A stretch of 21,912 nt of DNA from UBA6136 sp039795615 (GTDB lineage: Bacteria > Pseudomonadota > Gammaproteobacteria > Methylococcales > Methylococcaceae): contig JBDKLO010000064.1 in assembly GCA_039795615.1 (NCBI GenBank), forward strand, positions 1 through 21,912. The letters run 5' to 3'. A program made the translations under genes and the position numbers. Positions 8,049 to 16,059 of this stretch are shown here, in pieces; the first letter of the stretch is position 1, and each line of letters starts with the position of its first letter. Under the pieces are notes generated by a model. That model worked only from the letters and a program-made list of their open reading frames with translations. It ran no database searches and was not told the origin of the DNA.

Positions 8049-8432
8049 TCACTTAACGACTCTAAGCGCCGGTCTCCCTTTGGGCTCTTGCTGCGGCGGC
8101 TCGGGGGGCGGGCTGTCCTCTTCTTCTTCGTCATCAAAGACCATGCCCCGCCCATTCTCCTGAGCATAGAGCGCAAGAACAGCGAGAGTTGGAATATCAA
8201 CGCGCATCGGTTGGCCACCAAAGCGCGCATTGAAGGAGACACCCTCGCTACTCATATCGAGCCCTTGGATCGCCTCTGGTCTGAGGTTAAGGACAATCCG
8301 TCCATCCTCTACAAAATGATTAGGGACGATCGTTCCCGGCACGGTCGCATTCACCAGGAGATAAGGAGTGAATCGATTATCAACAATCCACTCGTAAACG
8401 GCACGAATGAGATAAGGCTTAAGAGGCGTCAT
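8049..8432 (-). CDS. sspB: ClpXP adaptor / specificity-enhancing factor SspB
   Basis: A 127-residue SspB, the adaptor that hands ssrA-tagged proteins from stalled ribosomes to ClpXP. The N-terminal peptide-binding domain begins MTPLKPYLIRAVYEWI and includes NLRPEAI and VSFNARFGGQP. It is followed by an acidic, Pro-rich flexible linker (about 98-118). The protein ends in RPALRVVK (120-127), the C-terminal motif by which SspB binds the ClpX zinc domain. The ribosome binding site is weak. In E. coli and Pseudomonas sspB sits directly after sspA. Here it follows petC, with only a hairpin between and no sspA. Confidence 0.95.
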   Translation of the reverse strand: MTPLKPYLIRAVYEWIVDNRFTPYLLVNATVPGTIVPNHFVEDGRIVLNLRPEAIQGLDMSSEGVSFNARFGGQPMRVDIPTLAVLALYAQENGRGMVFDDEEEEDSPPPEPPQQEPKGRPALRVVK

Positions 8433-8489
8433 GATGGCTTAAATTCAGAGTCTCTGGCGCTTCCTGCGCTCAATGCCGGCACTGAGCAA

Positions 8490-8511
8490 ACCGGATCCCA
8501 AAGGATCCGGT
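8490..8511 (-). terminator. Strong hairpin after petC (terminator, attenuator or 3'-end stabiliser)
   Basis: ACCGGATCC (8490-8498) and GGATCCGGT (8503-8511) form a perfect 9-bp stem with a 4-base loop, starting 7 bases after the petC stop. On the minus strand only TTGCTC follows, a poor T-run. It may act as a partial terminator or protect the petABC mRNA end, lowering expression of sspB, msrB and ppk1. The hairpin is certain; its function is not. Confidence 0.6.
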
Positions 8512-8518
8512 GGCACGA

Positions 8519-9253
8519 TTAATCGATGTCCTTCCAGTACTCCTTCTTCAAGCGGTGGAAGATCCAGGTCAGGAAGAGAAGGTAGAAAATCACATATTTA
8601 CCCAAAGGCACCCGTTGCAGTAGCGAGGGCTCGGATACATAGGTGAGGAAGTTAACGATGTCATTGGCAACGACATTGAACTGTCGAGGCGTCAGGCTGC
8701 CGGGATGCTCGAGCCTAACCCCTGCCACCTCCGACTTGCCGCCATGTTCTTCAATGATAGGAACCTGCGGCCCCTGCAGTTCCCAAAGCACATTCGGCAT
8801 CGCAGCATTCGGCAAAAGGACGTTATTGACGCCATAGGGCCGCTTGGAGTCCTGATAGAAAGATTTGAGATAAGTGTAGACCCAGTCGGCACCGCGTGAT
8901 CGCACAACCAGAGAAAGATCCGGCGGGGCCGCACCAAAGATTCCGGTCGCAACCTCAGGATCCATTGAGGTCTGAATGACATCATGGATCTTGTTATCAC
9001 CAAACAGAAGCATCTCGCGCATCCGGGCTTCATTCACATGAAGATCCTTGGAGATTCTCGAGTAGCGCATCTGCTTGAGACTGTGGCAGCCAAGGCAGTA
9101 TTCCCCAAAATACTCAGCACCGCGAATCACCGAGAGCTGATCAAAGGCATCATGATCAGCACTCTCGAGGTCCACACCCGATTGGGCATGCGCCACGAAA
9201 GCAACAGCGGAAAAGACAAGAATGGATAAGACCTTTTTCATTCTGGACAGCAT
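8519..9253 (-). CDS. petC: Ubiquinol-cytochrome c reductase, cytochrome c1
   Basis: A 244-residue cytochrome c1 of complex III, passing electrons from the Rieske protein to soluble cytochrome c in the periplasm. A signal peptide covers about residues 5-23 (MKKVLSILVFSAVAFVAHAQ). The haem attachment site is CLGCH (53-57). M152 in NAAMPNVLWE is the probable sixth haem ligand. A C-terminal membrane anchor runs from about 218 to 234, followed by a charged tail. The start is either the ATG at 9253 or the one at 9241. The latter gives a more typical signal peptide. The first ATG lies 2 bases after the petB stop, so the two genes are translationally linked. Confidence 0.96.
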   Translation of the reverse strand: MLSRMKKVLSILVFSAVAFVAHAQSGVDLESADHDAFDQLSVIRGAEYFGEYCLGCHSLKQMRYSRISKDLHVNEARMREMLLFGDNKIHDVIQTSMDPEVATGIFGAAPPDLSLVVRSRGADWVYTYLKSFYQDSKRPYGVNNVLLPNAAMPNVLWELQGPQVPIIEEHGGKSEVAGVRLEHPGSLTPRQFNVVANDIVNFLTYVSEPSLLQRVPLGKYVIFYLLFLTWIFHRLKKEYWKDID

Positions 9254-9255
9254 CC

Positions 9256-10608
9256 CTAGATTTTTCCGCGCAGACGGGCCAAGAGGTTGTTCAGGTAATA
9301 ACGCACCGGCACGTGCTCCAAAGCACGAATACCCTCCTCAATCAGTCGCCACTGGAATCCCTTTCTTTGAGAGAGTGGAACGACAGACTCAGTCAACCGT
9401 TCGGGAACCGGCTGCGTAATTTCAACCGATGAAAAGATCGGCATGAGCAGGAAAAACGCGAAATAAACGACGGAAAAACCCCGCGCCATCATCGTGTAGA
9501 GCTCTGTAACCGGCTTGGTTCCCAAGACGCCAAGTCCGAGAAAACTGATCACAAAGGCCGTCAGTGCAATCTTGAACAAAGGACTCCGATAGCGAACGGA
9601 TTTCACAGGGCACCGATCAAGCCAAGGCAAAAGGAACAGAACGACAATGGACGCTCCCATCGCGACCACACCACCCAACTTGCTGGGAATCGCACGCAGA
9701 ATCGAATAGAACGGCGTGAAATACCAAACCGGCTGGATATGTTCCGGGGTCTTCATGGGATCAGCCGGATCGAAATTGGGATGCTCGAGGAAGAGCCCTC
9801 CCATTTCAGGACTGTAGAACACAATCCAGGCAAAAATGGCCATGAAAAGACCAGCCACGTAGAGATCCTTGACCGTGTAATAAGGATGGAACGGGATGCC
9901 ATCCTTCGGAATACCAACAAGATCACGATTCTTCTTGATCTCGATGCCGTCCGGATTATTCGATCCGACCGTTCTCAACGCAGCCAAATGCAGAACGACC
10001 AGACCAATGATCGCCAAGGGTATGGCAATGACGTGCAGAGAAAAGAACCGATTCAAAGTCGCATCCGCAATCACATAATCGCCGCGGATCCAGGTCGCAA
10101 GGTCCTCACCAATGACGGGAATGGCGCCAAACAATGAAATGATGACCTGTGCTCCCCAATAAGACATCTGCCCCCAAGGAAGCAGATAGCCCATGAAGGC
10201 TTCACCCATCAGGAGCACGAAGATGACCATACCAAAGAGCCACAGCAACTCGCGAGGCTTTTTGAAGGAACCGTAAAACAGGCCCCGGAACATGTGCATG
10301 TAGATAACGACAAAGAACAGGGACGCCCCGGTCGAATGCATGTAGCGAATTAGCCAACCCCAGTCGACATCCCGCATGATGTACTCCACAGAGTCAAACG
10401 CCAGTTTGGCGTCCGGCTTGTAGTGCATCGCCAGAATAATTCCTGTTGCAATTTGGTTAACCAGCACCAACAAGGCCAGAGAACCAAAAAAATACAGGAA
10501 ATTGAAATTTTTCGGTGCGTAATACTTAAGGAGCTGATCCTCAAGGAACTGCCCGATTGGCAGACGTTCGTCCAGCCACTCACGGAACGCATCACCTCGA
10601 CGATTCAT
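9256..10608 (-). CDS. petB: Ubiquinol-cytochrome c reductase, cytochrome b
   Basis: A 450-residue, eight-helix cytochrome b, the membrane core of complex III holding haems bL and bH and the Qo and Qi sites. Haem ligands are H91 and H105 in helix B (RYMHSTG, YMHMFRG) and H192 and H207 in helix D. Thirteen residues separate the first pair and fourteen the second. The Qo motif is PVWY (293-296) instead of PEWY. Both features match my recollection of beta- and gammaproteobacterial enzymes. The C-terminal extension past the last helix (about 395-450) is soluble and basic. The start codon overlaps the petA stop by one base (TAATG). Confidence 0.97.
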   Translation of the reverse strand: MNRRGDAFREWLDERLPIGQFLEDQLLKYYAPKNFNFLYFFGSLALLVLVNQIATGIILAMHYKPDAKLAFDSVEYIMRDVDWGWLIRYMHSTGASLFFVVIYMHMFRGLFYGSFKKPRELLWLFGMVIFVLLMGEAFMGYLLPWGQMSYWGAQVIISLFGAIPVIGEDLATWIRGDYVIADATLNRFFSLHVIAIPLAIIGLVVLHLAALRTVGSNNPDGIEIKKNRDLVGIPKDGIPFHPYYTVKDLYVAGLFMAIFAWIVFYSPEMGGLFLEHPNFDPADPMKTPEHIQPVWYFTPFYSILRAIPSKLGGVVAMGASIVVLFLLPWLDRCPVKSVRYRSPLFKIALTAFVISFLGLGVLGTKPVTELYTMMARGFSVVYFAFFLLMPIFSSVEITQPVPERLTESVVPLSQRKGFQWRLIEEGIRALEHVPVRYYLNNLLARLRGKI

Positions 10609-11198
10609 TACGCTTTCTCCCCTTCAAGGCCGACCACGATCCGATTCTCGCTGGCAAAGTAATAAGGCGGGATTTCCAGATTTACCGGAGCAGGAACCCC
10701 CTTGTAGACACGACCAGCCAGATCGAATTTCGAGCCATGGCACGGACAGAAGAATCCGCCTTTCCAGTCTGCGCCAAGGTCAGCTGGGGCGATCTCCGGA
10801 CGGAAGACTGGCGAGCAACCCAGATGCGTGCAGACGCCTACAGCAACAAAAATCTCAGGCCGAATCGACCGAGCTTCATTCTTGCTCGAAAGCGGCTGAT
10901 CAGACTGATCCGAACGCGGATCCAGAACCTCTCCATCCAATTCAGGAATGGTCTGCAACGCTTCAGGTGTGCGCTTCAAGACCCAGACGGGCTTACCACG
11001 CCAAAGCACCACAATGCGCTGGCCAGGCTCTAGTTTTGCGATATCCACCTCAACGGGTGCCCCAAGGGCTTCGGCTTTGGCGCTAGGCTTCATCGAAGAC
11101 AAAAAAGGTACGGCCAAAAAACCTGTACCGACGGCACCGACCGCGCCAGCGGCCTGAGTCAGAAATCGGCGTTTATCGTTGTCCACGCCACTCATCAT
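10608..11198 (-). CDS. petA: Ubiquinol-cytochrome c reductase, Rieske iron-sulfur subunit
   Basis: A 196-residue Rieske [2Fe-2S] protein of complex III. An N-terminal twin-arginine sequence (KRRFLTQ, 9-15) and the hydrophobic stretch at 17-35 form an uncleaved Tat signal anchor, as usual for these subunits. Cluster ligands are C123 and H125 in CTHLGC and C151 and H154 in CPCHGS. C128 and C153 would form the stabilising disulfide. The first of two adjacent ATGs (11198) has GGAG 7 bases upstream. It is the first gene of petABC. A good promoter lies about 115 bases upstream, with an inverted repeat in the leader. Confidence 0.97.
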   Translation of the reverse strand: MMSGVDNDKRRFLTQAAGAVGAVGTGFLAVPFLSSMKPSAKAEALGAPVEVDIAKLEPGQRIVVLWRGKPVWVLKRTPEALQTIPELDGEVLDPRSDQSDQPLSSKNEARSIRPEIFVAVGVCTHLGCSPVFRPEIAPADLGADWKGGFFCPCHGSKFDLAGRVYKGVPAPVNLEIPPYYFASENRIVVGLEGEKA

Positions 11199-11221
11199 GC
11201 AGATACTCCGTTGCAGGATCC

Positions 11222-11270
11222 GATCAATCGGTTGGGTGGCGTTCCAAGGGTGGATGCGACCCGATTGATC
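11222..11270. repeat. 10-bp inverted repeat in the petABC leader
   Basis: GATCAATCGG (11222-11231) and CCGATTGATC (11261-11270) are exact reverse complements separated by 29 bases. The left arm with its preceding C is itself nearly palindromic (CGAT-CA-ATCG). It lies between the petA promoter and the petA start, so it could be a pair of regulator half-sites or a leader stem-loop. No T-run follows on either strand. Confidence 0.5.
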
Positions 11271-11311
11271 CTGAATTGAAACACTGTGTTTCCGTGATTC
11301 TTCAACCGGGA

Positions 11312-11340
11312 ATTTTGTGGGATTCAGGCCGATGGGTCAA
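11312..11340 (-). promoter_or_regulatory. sigma70-like promoter for petABC
   Basis: On the minus strand, TTGACC (11340-11335) and CAAAAT (11317-11312) sit 17 bases apart, matching the -35 and -10 consensus at 5 and 4 of 6 positions. The -35 box begins right after the T-run of the hisC terminator. Transcription would start near 11305 and give a leader of about 107 bases. Confidence 0.6.
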
Positions 11341-11341
11341 G

Positions 11342-11363
11342 AAAAACCCTCTGAACCAAAGGG
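11342..11363 (-). terminator. Intrinsic terminator of the mla-murA-his operon
   Basis: On the minus strand, 27 bases after the hisC stop, CCCTTTG pairs with CAGAGGG over a 3-base loop (7 bp including one G-U), followed at once by TTTTT. This is a canonical Rho-independent terminator closing the mlaF-to-hisC run and insulating it from petABC. Confidence 0.85.
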
Positions 11364-11389
11364 GAGATCGGACTAGATCGGCGCCCGAC

Positions 11390-12463
11390 TCAACCAAGAA
11401 TGGAGCGAAACGCCTCAAGAAAACGGTCGTTTTCCCCTGGAGTCCCCACCGTAACTCGCAAGCAGCCTTTCAGAGGCCCTCCTTGCGGATCAAGATTCTT
11501 AATTAACACGCCTTGAGACTTCAGTTGCTCAAACACCACGCCAGCCGAGTGTTTCTCAAGACGCAGAAGGATGAAATTCGTACTGGAATCAAAGAGGTGA
11601 AGGCCCTTGATCTCTTGTAGAAGACTCATCAAGCGCGTTCGCTCTGAAAGAATTGCAGCCACCTGCTGATCCAGCGTGGCCTGATGCGAAAGGGCAAAAA
11701 GGGCGGATTTCTGGGTCAGGACATTGATGTTGTAAGGAAGCCTGAGTTTCTCAAACTCATTGATCCAGGCGGGGGCTCCCGCCAAAAACCCAAGCCTCAA
11801 ACCGGCCAGACCTAGTTTTGAAAGGGTTCGCATCACCAAAAGGCGAGGAAATTCCCTCAGTGACCCCATGTAGCTTGCAGATGCATAGGGCGCATAGGCC
11901 TCATCTACCACGACAAGGCCCCGTGAAGTCTTCAGAATCGCCTCAATGGCCTGCCGGTCGAAGAGGTTGGCGGTGGGGTTATTCGGGTAGGCCAAAAAAA
12001 TCAGGGCAGGATCATGTTCGACTACCGCTTCCGTAAAAGCCACAAGATCCATTGAAAAGTCGCTCGAATTGAGGGGAACCCCTACAAAATTCAAACCCAG
12101 GCTGTTGGCAATTTGCCGATACATAACAAAAGTCGGCTCGGGCGCCATCACCGTGGCGCCTGGATTTAATGCCATCAAGAGAATTTGGATAATCTCATCG
12201 GAGCCATTCCCCAAGAGCAACTCACACTCCCGAGGAACGTCATTTGCCACTTTTAAGGCCGACTTTAACTCTTCACAGGCAGGATCCGGATAACGATTCG
12301 GCGAGGTGTCACGCAGAGCTTCGAGCCACTCGTTCACCATGGAATCCGGCCAGGCGTAGGGGTTTTCCATAGCGTCCAGTTTGACATAGCCCCTCGAATC
12401 AGGGACATGATAAGCCTTGAGTGCCCTGACCTCAGGTCGCACCAAGCGCGAAATACTGTCCAT
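11390..12463 (-). CDS. hisC: Histidinol-phosphate aminotransferase
   Basis: A PLP-dependent fold-type I aminotransferase that converts imidazole-acetol phosphate and glutamate to histidinol phosphate. With the ATG at 12463 it has 357 residues, the normal length, and starts 4 bases after the hisD stop. The longer in-frame start at 12517 would run 50 bases into hisD and add a non-homologous 18-residue head. The PLP lysine is K216 in SKLGLAGLRLG. YPNNPTAN (159-166) and VVDEAY (185-190) contact the cofactor. FDSSTNFILL and GCLRVTVGTPGEN mark the C-terminal domain. It is the last gene of the operon. Confidence 0.96.
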   Translation of the reverse strand: MDSISRLVRPEVRALKAYHVPDSRGYVKLDAMENPYAWPDSMVNEWLEALRDTSPNRYPDPACEELKSALKVANDVPRECELLLGNGSDEIIQILLMALNPGATVMAPEPTFVMYRQIANSLGLNFVGVPLNSSDFSMDLVAFTEAVVEHDPALIFLAYPNNPTANLFDRQAIEAILKTSRGLVVVDEAYAPYASASYMGSLREFPRLLVMRTLSKLGLAGLRLGFLAGAPAWINEFEKLRLPYNINVLTQKSALFALSHQATLDQQVAAILSERTRLMSLLQEIKGLHLFDSSTNFILLRLEKHSAGVVFEQLKSQGVLIKNLDPQGGPLKGCLRVTVGTPGENDRFLEAFRSILG

Positions 12464-12467
12464 AGCG

Positions 12468-13787
12468 TCAGTCACTCGCGCCAAGAAGACGGTATTCGGC
12501 GGATCGAGCGTGGGCATCTAAGCCCTCTCCTCGCGCCAGAACAGAGGCAATTCCGGCCAGCTTGTCGGCACCGGGTGCAGAACAGAAGATAATGCTGGAC
12601 CGTTTTTGGAAGTCATAGACGCCCAGGGGGGAGGAAAACCTGGCCGTTCCTGACGTCGGTAAGACGTGATTCGGACCTGCGCAATAATCACCCAAGGCCT
12701 CTGCTGTGTAGCGCCCCATAAAGATGGCGCCAGCATTTGTAATCCGCTCTAAAAGTCCCTCCGGTGCGGCAACGGAAAGCTCGAGGTGTTCCGGAGCAAT
12801 CCGGTTGGCAACCTCGGCCGCCACCAATAGATCCGGAACCAGAATCATCGCTCCCCTCGCCTTCAACGAGGCACGAATGACATCCTGTCGATCCATGGTT
12901 GGCAGCAATTTTTCCATGCTCGCCGTAACGGCATTGAGATGGTCCTCATCCGTTGAGATCAAAATAGCCTGCGCATCTTCATCATGCTCAGCCTGAGAGA
13001 ACAAATCCATCGCGATCCAATCTGGATTGGTTTCGCCGTCACAGATCACCAGAATTTCAGATGGGCCTGCAACCATATCGATCCCGACTTCGCCAAAAAC
13101 CATTTTCTTGGCCGTTGCGACATAAATATTACCAGGACCGACGATCTTATCGACCCGCGGAACCGACCGTGTACCAAAAGCCAGAGCCGCGACCGCCTGC
13201 GCCCCCCCGATGCGAATACAACGATTAACACCAGCCAGGTGAGCTGCCGCCAACACCAGCGGGTTCGTCTCTCCATTCGGAGTGGGTGAGACCATGATGA
13301 TCTCTGAAACGCCAGCCACATGAGCCGGAATGGCGTTCATGAGTACAGAGGAGGGATAGGCTGCTTTGCCACCCGGGACATAAATGCCGACTCGATCCAG
13401 TGGCGTGACCTTTTGACCGAGCACTGTCCCGTCGGGCTCTTTAAAGTCCCATGACTCCAGCTTTTGACGTTCAGCGTAAGCGCGAATCCGAGCCGCAGCC
13501 TTTTCGAGCGCCTCCGCAGTCACCTTCGGAAGGGACTCCCACGCCGCTGCCAGTTGTTCGGGCCCGATCTCAAGCTCCTCAGCACACAAGGCGGAAAAGC
13601 GATCGAACTGGCGCGTGTAATCAATTAGGGCCGCATCGCCTTCTTTTCTGACGCGATCGACAATACTCTTAACGCGCTCATGGATTTCGGCATCGGTTGA
13701 AGAATCAAAGGAGAGGACATCTTGGAGCTGCGCGTCAAAATCCCCTTGTCGGCTATCAAGCCTTTTGATTTTGAATGTCTCGGTCAT
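12468..13787 (-). CDS. hisD: Histidinol dehydrogenase
   Basis: A 439-residue zinc enzyme that oxidises histidinol to histidine in two NAD-dependent steps, the end of the pathway. Motifs seen are GPGNIYVATAKK (217-228) and AGPSEILVI (240-248). By alignment with the E. coli enzyme the zinc ligands are Q265 and H268 (SQAEHD), D367 (GDYCAGPNHVLPT) and H426. The catalytic pair is E333-H334 (APEHLEL). The ATG overlaps the hisG stop (ATGA), indicating coupled translation. Confidence 0.97.
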   Translation of the reverse strand: MTETFKIKRLDSRQGDFDAQLQDVLSFDSSTDAEIHERVKSIVDRVRKEGDAALIDYTRQFDRFSALCAEELEIGPEQLAAAWESLPKVTAEALEKAAARIRAYAERQKLESWDFKEPDGTVLGQKVTPLDRVGIYVPGGKAAYPSSVLMNAIPAHVAGVSEIIMVSPTPNGETNPLVLAAAHLAGVNRCIRIGGAQAVAALAFGTRSVPRVDKIVGPGNIYVATAKKMVFGEVGIDMVAGPSEILVICDGETNPDWIAMDLFSQAEHDEDAQAILISTDEDHLNAVTASMEKLLPTMDRQDVIRASLKARGAMILVPDLLVAAEVANRIAPEHLELSVAAPEGLLERITNAGAIFMGRYTAEALGDYCAGPNHVLPTSGTARFSSPLGVYDFQKRSSIIFCSAPGADKLAGIASVLARGEGLDAHARSAEYRLLGASD

Positions 13788-14416
13788 GATGACTTAGCTA
13801 GTGCCGTTTTGATTTCGTCAATGAAGCCACTCACTTCTGCGTGCTTCATCTTCATCGCCGCCTTGTTGACGATGAGGCGACTGCTGACTTCCATGATCAA
13901 CTCCAGCGGCTCCAATCCATTCGCCTGAAGGGTCTTTCCGGTGTCCACCACATCAACGATGCAGTCTGCTAGGCCAACCAATGGCGCCAATTCCATAGAG
14001 CCATAAAGCTTGATGATCTCGGCCTGAATGCCGCGATTGGCGAAATAACGATGGGCAGTTTTCACATATTTGGTCGCAACCCTTGGGCGCTCTCCAGCAC
14101 GAAACGTCAACCCTTTCCTACCCGCCGTCATGAGACGACAGCTGGCAATGCCAAGATCCAAGGGCTCATAAAGGCCCTCAGTCTCATACTCTGCAAGAAC
14201 ATCCTTACCGGCAATACCGAGATCAGCCGCACCATACTCAACATAGGTCGGTACGTCACTGGCACGGATGATCAGAAACTGGAGACCCTCCCGATTTGAG
14301 GGAAGGATCAGCTTCCGGCTCTTACCAGGATCAACCGTCGGCTCGATGCCGATCCTCGACAGCAGTTCAACTGCTTCGTCGTAAATTCGGCCTTTCGAAA
14401 GAGCAAGTGTTAGCAC
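13784..14416 (-). CDS. hisG: ATP phosphoribosyltransferase, short form (HisGS)
   Basis: Catalyses the first committed step of histidine synthesis, joining ATP and PRPP. It has 210 residues and lacks the roughly 80-residue C-terminal regulatory domain of the long form in E. coli. Short enzymes need the HisZ partner for activity and feedback control, and no hisZ is in this window. LSKGRI (7-12) and DCIVDVVDTGKTLQANGLE, the PRPP-binding loop, are clear. The start codon is GTG at 14416, supported by GGAGG 5 bases upstream. It follows murA by 21 bases and overlaps hisD. Confidence 0.96.
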   Translation of the reverse strand: MLTLALSKGRIYDEAVELLSRIGIEPTVDPGKSRKLILPSNREGLQFLIIRASDVPTYVEYGAADLGIAGKDVLAEYETEGLYEPLDLGIASCRLMTAGRKGLTFRAGERPRVATKYVKTAHRYFANRGIQAEIIKLYGSMELAPLVGLADCIVDVVDTGKTLQANGLEPLELIMEVSSRLIVNKAAMKMKHAEVSGFIDEIKTALAKSS

Positions 14417-14437
14417 GCTATCCTCCGGCTTTCTGTC

Positions 14438-15703
14438 TTACTGCGGTACTCGACGGATTTCAGCACCCAGTTGGGCCAGCTTTTCCTCAATACACTCGTA
14501 ACCACGGTCAATGTGATAAATGCGATCGACAACGGTCTGCCCTTCGGCAACCAGGGCCGCTAGAACCAGACTTGCCGATGCTCTTAGATCAGTTGCCATC
14601 ACCGGGGCGCCATTCAGTACAGCCTTCCCCCGAATGATCGCCGTATTCGACTCCACAGTAATATCGGCCCCCATGCGCTGCATCTCCTGGACATGCATGA
14701 AGCGATTTTCGAAGATGGTTTCCGTGATCACGCCCACCCCATCGGCAATCGCATTCAAAGCCATAAACTGAGCCTGCATATCGGTCGGGAAAGCGGGATA
14801 GGGAGCGGTCCTCAGCGAAACAGCCCGCGGACGGGTTCCGGTCATATCAAGGTCAATCGTATCCTCAGTGGTCGTAATTTGGGCTCCCGCTTCTCTTAGC
14901 TTCTGCAGCACGGCATCCATGATATCGGGACGGACATCCTTCAGCTTGACCTTACCGCGCGTCATTGCCGCAGCAACCAGATAGGTACCTGCCTCAATTC
15001 GGTCTGGCATAACCCGATAGGTCTGCCCTTGAGCCGAGAGATTTTCGACCCCCTCAATTTCGAGAATATCGGTGCCTGCCCCATAGACTTTCGCTCCCAT
15101 CATGTTCAGGAACTTGGCCAAATCCACAACCTCAGGCTCGCGGGCTGCATTTTCGATAATTGTGGTGCCCTCTGCGAGCGCTGCCGCCATCATGAGATTT
15201 TCAGTACCGGTTACGGTCACGAGATCAAGGACCAACCGGCAGCCTTTGAGCCGCTTTGCACTTGCATGAATGTAGCCATTCTTCACATTGATGTCGGCCC
15301 CCATCTGAGCCAACCCCTGAAGATGAAGATTGACCGGGCGTCCACCGATGGCACAGCCACCGGGAAGTGAAACTTCTGCCCGACCGTAACGCGATAAAAG
15401 CGGTCCAAGGACCAAGATTGAGGCGCGCATGGTTTTTACGAGATCGTAAGGCGCCAGGAAACTCTTGATGGGCGTAGGATCCACCTCGACGTTCATTTTT
15501 TCATCGACAGTCAGACTCACACCCATCCGCCCCAGAAGCTCAAGCGTGGTCGTGATATCGAGAAGGTGTGGGACATTCCCAACCGTAACCGGACTGTCCG
15601 ACAGCAAAGTCGCTGCGAGGATGGGCAAAGCAGCATTCTTCGCACCCGAAATGCGAAGCTCACCATTGAGGGTATTGCCACCGGTAATCATCAACTTGTC
15701 CAT
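14438..15703 (-). CDS. murA: UDP-N-acetylglucosamine 1-carboxyvinyltransferase MurA
   Basis: Transfers enolpyruvate from PEP to UDP-GlcNAc, the first committed step of peptidoglycan synthesis and the target of fosfomycin. The ATG at 15703 gives 421 residues (E. coli 419) and has GAGAG 8 bases upstream. An in-frame ATG at 15760 would overlap mlaB and add 19 unrelated residues. K22 (SGAKNAALP) and the PEP-reactive cysteine C117 (GGCAIGGRPVNLH; E. coli C115) are present. Because Cys and not Asp occupies this site, sensitivity to fosfomycin is expected. It lies between mlaB and hisG, as in Pseudomonas, but without ibaG in front. Confidence 0.97.
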   Translation of the reverse strand: MDKLMITGGNTLNGELRISGAKNAALPILAATLLSDSPVTVGNVPHLLDITTTLELLGRMGVSLTVDEKMNVEVDPTPIKSFLAPYDLVKTMRASILVLGPLLSRYGRAEVSLPGGCAIGGRPVNLHLQGLAQMGADINVKNGYIHASAKRLKGCRLVLDLVTVTGTENLMMAAALAEGTTIIENAAREPEVVDLAKFLNMMGAKVYGAGTDILEIEGVENLSAQGQTYRVMPDRIEAGTYLVAAAMTRGKVKLKDVRPDIMDAVLQKLREAGAQITTTEDTIDLDMTGTRPRAVSLRTAPYPAFPTDMQAQFMALNAIADGVGVITETIFENRFMHVQEMQRMGADITVESNTAIIRGKAVLNGAPVMATDLRASASLVLAALVAEGQTVVDRIYHIDRGYECIEEKLAQLGAEIRRVPQ

Positions 15704-15737
15704 CAGAAACTCTCTTGATTCAGATTCAGGGACCGCA

Positions 15738-16046
15738 TCAGTCCACAGGGAGCATTCCAAGCACCCCGGTCACTCGCATGATGGACTCTAGGGATTTCGG
15801 CATGTTGGTATAACGTAATTCGCAGCGCGCCCGGGCAGCGAGTCGCTGCCATTCGATGAGCAGACCCACGCCAGCACTATCCGCTCGCCCTATGCCCGAA
15901 AGATCGAACTGCAAGGGCGTATAAGCAGCCTCGATGATACTCGCCGCTTCACGAATAGCAGGCACTGATGTCCTGAATGTCATTTCTCCCGACAACAGGA
16001 AGCCACCCGTCCGGCCGTGCGGATCGAATCGCAGAGGGCTGACCAT
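15738..16046 (-). CDS. mlaB: STAS-domain protein MlaB
   Basis: A small cytoplasmic STAS protein that binds the MlaF ATPase and is needed for activity of the MlaFEDB transporter. The ATG at 16046 gives 102 residues and starts 13 bases after the mlaD stop. The earlier in-frame ATG at 16085 would overlap mlaD by 26 bases and add a Lys/Arg-rich head not seen in MlaB. FLLSGEMTF near the start matches the ALSGEL segment of E. coli MlaB. DLSGIGRADSAGVGLLIEW is the STAS core motif. Overall similarity is modest, so the name rests largely on the operon context. Confidence 0.88.
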   Translation of the reverse strand: MVSPLRFDPHGRTGGFLLSGEMTFRTSVPAIREAASIIEAAYTPLQFDLSGIGRADSAGVGLLIEWQRLAARARCELRYTNMPKSLESIMRVTGVLGMLPVD

Positions 16047-16059
16047 CGTCAGACCGTTT

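Noticed and set aside
8088..8522. Plus-strand 144-codon open frame antisense to sspB
   Set aside because: Overlaps the whole of a clear SspB gene and encodes no recognisable protein.
9256..10608. PVWY instead of PEWY in cytochrome b as a novelty
   Set aside because: A known variant in beta- and gammaproteobacterial cytochrome b.
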